Position numbers and translations under genes: made by a program. A stretch of 64,000 nt of DNA from Coix lacryma-jobi var. lacryma-jobi. Lineage: Eukaryota > Streptophyta > Magnoliopsida > Poales > Poaceae. Below the pieces are notes generated by a model that saw only the letters and a list, made by a program, of their open reading frames with translations, was not told the origin of the DNA and searched no databases. Position 1 is the first letter of the stretch. Every line of letters begins with the position of its first letter. Where the stretch lies: positions 92,258,649-92,322,648 of the forward strand of contig CM019830.1 of NCBI GenBank assembly GCA_009763385.1. Reading direction: 5' to 3'. Shown here piece by piece: positions 57,045-64,000 of this stretch.

Positions 57045-59074
57045 CTCTTTATTGTAATTCGCCTTCCCTTTTGTAAATAAGTAAAAACTCCTTCGTTCGT
57101 CCTTCTGATACCAACCTGCGACTGATCCTTCGAGATCAATGTGTATTCTATTCTGCGTACTAGTCACTGATCTTCTTCTCATATCAGCGACGATGCACAT
57201 CCCATCGGCTGTTGCCGATGACCATGTTCACTCCAATCGATTATCTCAGATTTGGAGTTCCTTCAATTACCCCTTCGTTTTTTTTATGATGGTATCAGGA
57301 TAACATTTCTCCATCCTTTTGTCTTCGGTACCAACTGGTGATTTAGAGTTTTTTCCCGAACAACCAACCGAAACTGAGCCTCTCACATTTGTAATTGTCT
57401 ATCAGCCGAACCTTGGCCAACCTTTCAGATTCCAAAACCCTGAACCACTTGGATTAGCATAGATTTGGTTTGGCCCAATATCGGCCCAATAATCACGAAA
57501 GACCCCAGCCTGACGCCTGGTCTTCCAATGCGTAGATTACAGCTCTAAATATGATCTCAGCCAAACCACTATTTTCAACCTCAAGCCAGACTCACCAAAA
57601 TCCCAATCCTGTGCTCTTGGCTCAAACCAAAGAGAAAAAACCTCTTCTGCTCAAGAATTCACCAATGCTCAGTAGTAGTGACCTCAGTAAACGTCCCTTT
57701 CATAGTTGAAACAGAGGACAACAGAGCACCGATTCACGGACATCACAGGTAAAAACTATTTTCTGCCCCCTTGTGATAGCTTCCTTTACTCATCTTATCT
57801 TTGACCAAGCTCATGCTCTCTTCTCAAAAGACTTGCCCAGGAGATATGACACCGAAGAAAACTGAACAGGCGTATCAGTGGAAACAGACCTGATACATTT
57901 TTTTTTCTTTTTGTCAGCTTTTTCCTGCAGAGAAGAATGTCAATGAGAACATAACTGAGGTTGTCTTGATACTACTGACGGTCGTGTAGATACGGCATGT
58001 CACCGAAGGTGTGCGTGTCAATGCTTCAGACGGACGGGTAGATCAGGCCATCATCAAAGATGTGCAGGCTGGAGTTCTTCTCAATCTGTTGGTGACAAAT
58101 TTTTGACTCAAAGAAAACTACTTCCCTCATTAGTTGGTCCTGCAGATGCACCTTTGGACAACTTTGAAGATTCCGAAGCCCTTAACGATTACGCCTTCGC
58201 CTCTTATCTAGGACATGTTTTTATAACTGAATGAAATAAAACTTATCCTTCTCTGAGCAATTGTCTATTTTGCATTTTCCTGACCTCTCGATTCCTTAGT
58301 GATTTTCTCCGATTGCAAACAACTCTTCAGAAAAACGCTTGCCGAATGTGCGACGTCACCTCAGCCGACTGAATCTCACCTCCGACACGTCATGTCACTC
58401 GGCATCTTCACTTACTGCTCTTCACCTTTCTCTTTCCCCGATAAACCTACTAACTCGAAAATGCCAAGGTTACCAAGGTCATAAATATCCTTGTACTAAA
58501 GGCGATATGTAAAAATATCGGCTATAACATAATTCCGTGGAATATTTTTTCTGCTAAAGGCGATGTTTTTTCACATCGGCTGTACACAAAATATCTCTCG
58601 AGTTACACGACTCCCATGTGTTCGGCTTTAACGAGTAGTGCCAAAGCTTCAACTGACAAGTACACAAACCGAAAAGTCTTGTCACAGTCGAATACCCCTT
58701 TCTTAGGTTTGACATTTTCGGCTAAAACAGATTGCTAATTATCTTTCCTCTAAACTCAAAAAATAAGGGCCGATCCTACTTATAAGGCTACCGGCCGTCA
58801 CGTACAACTCGAAATAATCACCAAGCTGTAGAAGCACTTTTACATATCCTTAAACTCATCATAAAGCTTCTGTTGTATGCCACCTCGTAAGAATCTTCTC
58901 TGAGTTTTCACGAGCCCTGGTAATGAAGAAATAATCAGAACCCCTAAAGGTTTGCAGACTTTGAATCATATCGAGATCTCAACTTGCACACCCGGCTTCA
59001 TTATCGACACTTTATTCCTTGTCAGCCGATATGAGACTTTGGCTCTAGCTTTTCTCCATTACCATTAGTTAGAT
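57045..59074. other. Gypsy-2 non-coding region with trace of the second antisense ORF
   Basis: No RT or integrase on the minus strand. At about 57990-58240 the plus strand keeps words of the gypsy-1 second antisense ORF (gatcaggccatcatc, ggtgtgcg), but frames are lost. 'aaaggcgat...atcggct' words recur near 58498 and 58556, as in gypsy-1. Confidence 0.55.
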
Positions 59075-62000
59075 TTAAAAATTACTCTGAGAGCCGATTG
59101 TCTGAATCGGTTGTTGGTCCTCGTCGAAGACATTCACAGGACCTGCTTCCCAAACTCTTCCAGAGAAACACTCGACACCTTCATACTCCCAGTAGATTGG
59201 TTCTGTATTAGCAACACTAACTAAATCATCAGCATGAACGATCTCAATATCATCTCCAATCCACTGTATGAGGAACTGATGCATAGTTGATGGCACACAA
59301 AAGTTTGCATGTATCCAATCTCTTCCTAATAGCAAACTATATGCCCCCTTGCCCTCAATGACGAAGAAGGTAGTGACCAAGGTTTTAGACCCAATCATTA
59401 ATTCGACATGGACTGCTCCTCGGGTGTCAGAAGAATTTCCCGCAAAATCCCTCAATACCATGTCGGTCTTCAGCAGGTCTTCACTTGTCATGCCAAGCTT
59501 CCTGAAAGTGGTATATGGCATGATATTTATGGCAGCTCCTCCATCAATGAACATCTTGGTTAATGGCTTGCCATTGACATACCCCCTCATATATAATGGC
59601 CTCAAGTGTCGGTGTCTGATTGGTTTGTCAAATACTGCCTTTTCAGCCAAGACGAGATGAGCCAATAAGTCCTGAAATTCACTTTCATCGAAGTCTGAAT
59701 ATGTCTCGTCCTGGACATCTTGATTCTCCGGAGCTACAAACTCTGATGGGAGAAAGAACGCCATGCATGTATCAGCCGAACAATTACCTCCATCCGACTT
59801 CTCTTTAGGACGCCAAACTTGTCTTGTCCTGGTGCCTGCTTGCTCTAATTCTCTGTTCCTCAAGCGTTGCACTCTCCTTTTCTGGCTCTTCCTTGAACCT
59901 GGCGGACACCATTGTCCTTTTTGCCAGACATACTCACGGTATTCTTCCTCTTCGGTATGAGCCCAACCTTGATCGGCAAATCTTCCCTGCCGATTCTCAG
60001 AATTATTTATTTTTAAGCGCCGATCGTCCTCAGGGATTCGTGCCCCAAGCCTTTCATGGACAGAACGGCGGTTGACTCGAGATTTCCTGTACTCGGAGTA
60101 CTGACTACTACATTCAGGGCAGTCATTCTTAACAGGCAACTTCAAGCCTTCGTTCCAACAATACTGGAAGAACGAGCATTCCCAATGAGACTGTTCCTGT
60201 TCCTCCATATCTTCTCGTTCTTTTCGGTACATCTCTTCCTCGTACCTACTCTGCTCCTCCAGGAACTTCTGTTCTTCATAAAGCCTCCGCTTCTGGTACC
60301 GTTCCTGTTCCCGACGCCACCTATTCAACAGAATGTGCGTCGTGACCCTGGGCCTAGAGGCGTTACCCGTCTCAATTCGGCTATCTTGGAACCGAACTCT
60401 CCGCTGAAGCTCTCCTTTTGTAACCTGCCGATCAGGATCAATAGTGCCAGCTTCCCTCGCTCTGTCAGAGGTTAAAACTTTCATCTTACCCTTACCCCTG
60501 GGATCGGCTACATTGATCATGTTAACAGAGAAAGACATAGTATTCTGCTCAAAAGGGCTACCATCAATCTTCATCTTTCCATCGAACCTCAGATGTCCGC
60601 CCTGAATAGCCTTCTGGATCCGATCTCTGAACACTCGGCAATCATTTATGGAATGGGACTTAGTGTTGTGGAAACCATAATACTTCTTGTCTTTGACGCC
60701 CCCAGGAAGCAGCATAGGATGACCTTCCGGCAACTTGATGCGTCCCTCCTTCAACAAGTATTCAAATAATTTGTCTGACTTGGACACATCAAAGTCATAA
60801 GTACCTTTGTGTTGCCTCAGCCACCGTTGGTTGACTTGAGTCGGCTCTTTAGACCAGGTTATCTCGGCTGCAGCCACCTCATCTTCATCATGATATTCAT
60901 CTGCTTCCTCTAGGAAAGCCTGATACATCTCGGCAGCTACATCACCCTTCTGGAACTGATTGTTCCTCTTGAATCCCTGAGCTTGATTGCTCATCATTGC
61001 TAACCTTTGTGATAACTGCCCGAGGTCTTCAAATTCCATGCCGAATAGCTTTTCTTTGATACTCGGCAACATGCCAGCTATGGCTATCCCCGGTAACTGG
61101 TCATCCGGCAAATTCAGAGAATAGCAGAGATTTTTGGTCTCCCTGAATCGGCGCAGATACTCTTGCGGTGTCTCGTCGGGTCTCATCCTCAAGCTCATGA
61201 GATCGACCAACTTCTTCTCACTGGTTCCCGTAAAGAAGTATGAGTGGAATTTCTGCTCTAGCTCCGCCCACGTACTGATGGAATTCGCTGGCAGTGAGGC
61301 GAACCAAGAGAAGGCTGGTCCTGTCAACGACAATGGGAAGTATCGAATCCTCCAAGCTTCATCTGCCGATGCTTCACCAAGCTGCATCGTGTAACGGCTG
61401 ATGTGTTCCCTCATACTGGTATCATCTTGGCCCGAGAACTTGGTAAGGTCAATAGGAGGTTTGACCCTCGGAGGAAGAGCTACCCGATTGTACCATTCAG
61501 GGTAAGGAGACTTGTACGTGTATATTTGATTCTTCGGTTTTAGGCCGAACTGATTCTGCATCATATTAGCCATCTTATGCATGATGAGGTCGACATTTGA
61601 ATCAGGAACTATTTGCGTCTGCCCCCCAGCATGTAACCCTGCTGAACTCCTGTATCTGGGATTCGGAAGAGCGTTAATCGAGTTATAGTCCGTAAATTCC
61701 CGATATTCATCTCCAAACATATCTTTCTAGATCCTGTTTGCCACAGGAGATACTCTAGAAGCAGATGGTGGAACATTCCCTGTTGTGCCGAATGTGAGCT
61801 GGCCATAGGTCTGGGGAAGTTGTTGTGTTTCTTGAGAAACCATCCCACCCGTGCTTGGGCCGGCTCCACTGTTTTCAACAACTCTTCGGCGTTGAGGTAC
61901 TTGGAACAACAATGGTCCCCGCATTGGACCAGCAGCTTCTTCAAAATACTTATCTGCGTTCGGACCGAAAGTATCAACCATGACCGCACGAAAGGTGTTC

Positions 62001-62290
62001 AGGAAAGCCGACTGATGACTGGTCACTGCTCCTGATACGATCCTATGCATCATATCTGCCATCTTCTGGAGAGCTGCTTCTTCGCTACCGTCAGGTAGCT
62101 CAAGTTGGTGATGAGGAACAACTTTCGGGAACATCTGCTTCTAATAGACTTTGCCGCTTTTATTCTTGGAGAAGGTCTCCAAGCACTTGCGCTGGAATTC
62201 ATCACAAGCTCGCTGCAACAGATCTTTTGATTCTAGTGGCAAATCGTCCATGGTCACCTCGAAGACTTGATCTTCGTTAATCTCAGGCAT
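59075..62290 (-). pseudogene. Gypsy-2 gag-protease, two nonsense codons
   Basis: One frame of 1072 codons from ATG 62290 (MPEINEDQV) to the stop after GSQSNF. In-frame TAG near 62138 and 61724 are the only breaks; both are CAG in gypsy-1. The Retrotrans_gag core lies at roughly residues 300-400 (WRIRYFPLSLTGPAFSWF, LRRFRETKNLCYSL). The Cys/His cluster is at about residue 547 but reads YGFHNTKSHSINDC, its first Cys replaced by Tyr. A Glu/Arg-rich helical region follows. The protease is at about residues 860-1020 with MFIDGGAAINIMPY and LLLGRDWIH. Start chosen because upstream codons fall inside the primer site. It could supply capsid and protease to a helper-dependent particle, but not replication enzymes. 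Confidence 0.92.
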
Positions 62291-62304
62291 CTTGAAATGA
62301 AGTC

Positions 62305-62322
62305 GTCCCACCGGGCGTGCCA
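62305..62322 (-). other. Gypsy-2 primer-binding site
   Basis: The minus strand reads TGGCACGCCCGGTGGGAC, seven bases from the 5' LTR. The tRNA was not identified from memory. Confidence 0.65.
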
Positions 62323-62329
62323 AAAAGTG

Positions 62330-63863
62330 TGTTGACGCAAAACGTGACGTCTCGCGTCAAGGGCACACAGCAAGCCGAACGAGGCTAGCTTCAATCGGGA
62401 GCCCAGGGTGTATCGAACCCGGAGACGTGCTAGTCGGTTTGACCTGAAAACCAACAAGGGATAAAAGTATGAGAATACCTTGGAACATGCTGGGTGAAAC
62501 CAGACAGTTCCATATGTATGGCTTTGGAAGCCAATCACGACGGCACACAGCTATAGAAGTTGTTTGTCGAAACAGGTTTAATATGCTATTCGGCAAGATA
62601 AAGAGAAAGCATGTGAACATGTCGAATGTCAAATACATACGTGACAAAAGGATAAAAGAGGTAACTTGTAAATACAGATCTATTCAGATAACATATGCAT
62701 AGGCCAATCCAGCTAGTCTGCCGCACGTCCAGCCTTCATAAACCCGTCAGGCATAAACTCAAGCAAAGCTAATCCACCGCATGATACCACTTGCTATAAA
62801 TCTACACCACTCCTTATAATTAGATTAATCCACCGCATGATACAATCTAATTATAAGAAGCTAAAAGCACACATACATCTGAACAGATCTATACATACTC
62901 ACTACTCATGTAAGCTTAACCAGAATCGGCAAACTAGCCGAACTGGGGTCCATGAAGAAGAAACACACAGGCAAAGCATGATTAAACTAATCTAAAACCT
63001 GCACCTGCCGCACGGCACCCAGTTCTATCAAAGCCTAAACATGATCGGCATGTATGAACCCGCAACATGTAACAACCTAGATTGAAAGTCGATTCGGCCA
63101 TCATGATCTTATAATTAGCAAAGCACAAGCAAACTCGTGCGACAAGGCCGAACGAAGATCAATCTAGATTGGGCAAAAAGTGTTGTACGAATTAAATGAA
63201 TAAAACATATAACACGTGATAACTTGATGAATCTATTAGATCTGCCAAATCTAACAGAGCCGATAACTATTTTTACTCATGACTCAATCCGCCGCACGAT
63301 ACAAGTCATAGGTAAAAACTTCCCGTCATAAGCTTAAATCCGCCGCATGATACTAAGCTTAACGTACGAGACTACTTGCATCATATCTAAATCCACCGCA
63401 TGATACTAGACATGATAGCAAGGTTGCCGGTACTTACGGAGGTCGACGGATCGATGATTCCTCTCGAAGAACTCGACGACATGACTATAAGGACTCGAAG
63501 GTGGCATGGGGCCGGTTGTATTGATGTGGTTGTGAACAGTTTTACAATGGACGAGGGCTTATATTTATACCCTGGACGAAACATGAGTCCTAGACGTTTA
63601 CGACTTTACAATGAAATACGGAAAGATATAAACCCTACATTATTCGGTGCCTTCCATCACCCTGTGTCTTCCCGTACAAGCCAGCTTTACTCACAATACG
63701 CGTATTTCCGAATGGAACCATGGTCTCGCGAACTAGCCGACCGCGTAGACAGTTACCGAAAATCTGAGGACCAAACAGTTGTCGATCGTTTGCCGAATCT
63801 GTCTCCTCTGCTGGCCGGACCCACCTATCATATTCTTATGCGTGCAAAAATCTGGTGTTAACA
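62330..63863 (-). repeat. Gypsy-2 5' LTR
   Basis: 1534 bp, nearly identical to 54600-56134. The TATA box GGTATAAATATAAGCC is on the minus strand at 63562-63569, placing the transcript start near 63535. Confidence 0.92.
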
Positions 63864-63868
63864 GTCGT

Positions 63869-64000
63869 CATCCGAGTCGTCGAAGTCGCTGAGCGTGGCG
63901 AAGAAAGCACGCTGCTCAGCCTGGGCCTTCTCCAAGTACTTCGTCTTGATGTACTCCTTGTCGAAGCCGCCCTTCCGCTTGTGCTTCGCGGGGACGTACT
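63869..64000 (-). pseudogene. Copia-2 gag, 5'-side fragment
   Basis: Resumes copia-2 gag after gypsy-2 and matches 33715-33846 of copia-1 (Lys-rich stretch after the zinc knuckle, KRKGGF...EYIKTKYLEKAQAEQ). It runs off the window edge. No stop is seen in these 132 bases. Confidence 0.85.

Larger units (their letters stand above)
54600..63863 (-). mobile_element. Gypsy-2: non-autonomous gag-pro gypsy element
   Basis: 9264 bp, in the same family and strand as gypsy-1. LTRs are 54600-56134 and 62330-63863; target duplication GTCGT at 54595-54599 and 63864-63868 is perfect. Gag-protease is nearly intact (two TAG), the antisense ORF is intact, and RT and integrase are absent. By eye about 30 differences separate the two ~1.53-kb LTRs, near 2%. 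This is the innermost layer of the nest. Confidence 0.93.
47534..64000 (-). mobile_element. Copia-2: Sirevirus-type element, interrupted by gypsy-2
   Basis: Same family as copia-1 but opposite strand. Read leftwards: gag (63869-64000 and 54418-54599, split by gypsy-2), pol (54417-51225), 3' non-coding region, 3' LTR (47534-49598). The 5' LTR, primer site and most of gag lie beyond the window. It lacks the 1382-nt candidate intron of copia-1. Confidence 0.9.

Noticed and set aside
59349..60475. Plus-strand ORFs opposite gypsy-2 gag-pro
   Set aside because: Shadows of the long minus-strand frame; the gypsy-1 counterparts differ in frame and stops.

Overview
This window is repeat-rich nuclear DNA of a plant, almost certainly a grass. 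I find no host protein-coding gene, rRNA or tRNA that I can support. Nearly all of it is LTR retrotransposon sequence: Ty1/copia elements of Sirevirus type (initiator-Met primer site, several polypurine tracts before the 3' LTR, palindrome-rich LTRs of about 2 kb) and several Ty3/gypsy-type families. The grass call rests on LTR sequence style, the GC-rich leader blocks and the tRNA-Asp-type primer site. It is an inference, and the species is not determined.

Layout, left part. 1-6230 is a minus-strand gypsy-like element without coding capacity (internal region, primer-binding site, 5' LTR; its 3' LTR lies off the left edge). 6330-15516 is old long-LTR material: two related 1.2-kb segments, an array of ~185-bp diverged repeats, and two GC-rich blocks full of chance ORFs. 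15518-18290 is a 3' LTR plus 3' internal end of another minus-strand gypsy element. At about 18290 it abuts a 5'-truncated copia element (copia-0, plus strand).

Layout, nested part (18291-64000). Copia-0 is interrupted twice: by gypsy-1 (20799-30233) in its 3' non-coding region, and by an element I call LL (30695 to beyond the window) in its 3' LTR. LL has LTRs of about 3.8 kb but an internal region of only 293 bp. LL carries two insertions of one Sirevirus family in opposite orientation: copia-1 (30757-42181, plus) in its 3' LTR and copia-2 (47534 to past 64000, minus) in its 5' LTR. Copia-2 is itself split in gag by gypsy-2 (54600-63863). Target-site duplications support the nesting: CCCAT with one mismatch (gypsy-1), ATTTT (copia-1) and GTCGT (gypsy-2).

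How the parts work. The copia copies encode gag, protease, integrase, reverse transcriptase and RNase H, all broken by nonsense or frameshift changes. Gypsy-1 and gypsy-2 belong to one family that encodes only gag and protease; both lack reverse transcriptase and integrase at the same place and must be non-autonomous. Both carry, on the opposite strand between protease and 3' LTR, a spliced-looking ORF; in gypsy-2 it is intact (197 codons in two exons).

Most notable: (1) copia-2 lacks, to the base and in frame, a 1382-nt GT...AG segment present in copia-1, as if it were a retrotransposed copy of a spliced RNA; (2) two unrelated LTR families carry tandem mini-hairpins whose stems change in compensating fashion while the loops stay constant; (3) the antisense gene of the gypsy family; (4) LL, with huge LTRs and almost no interior.
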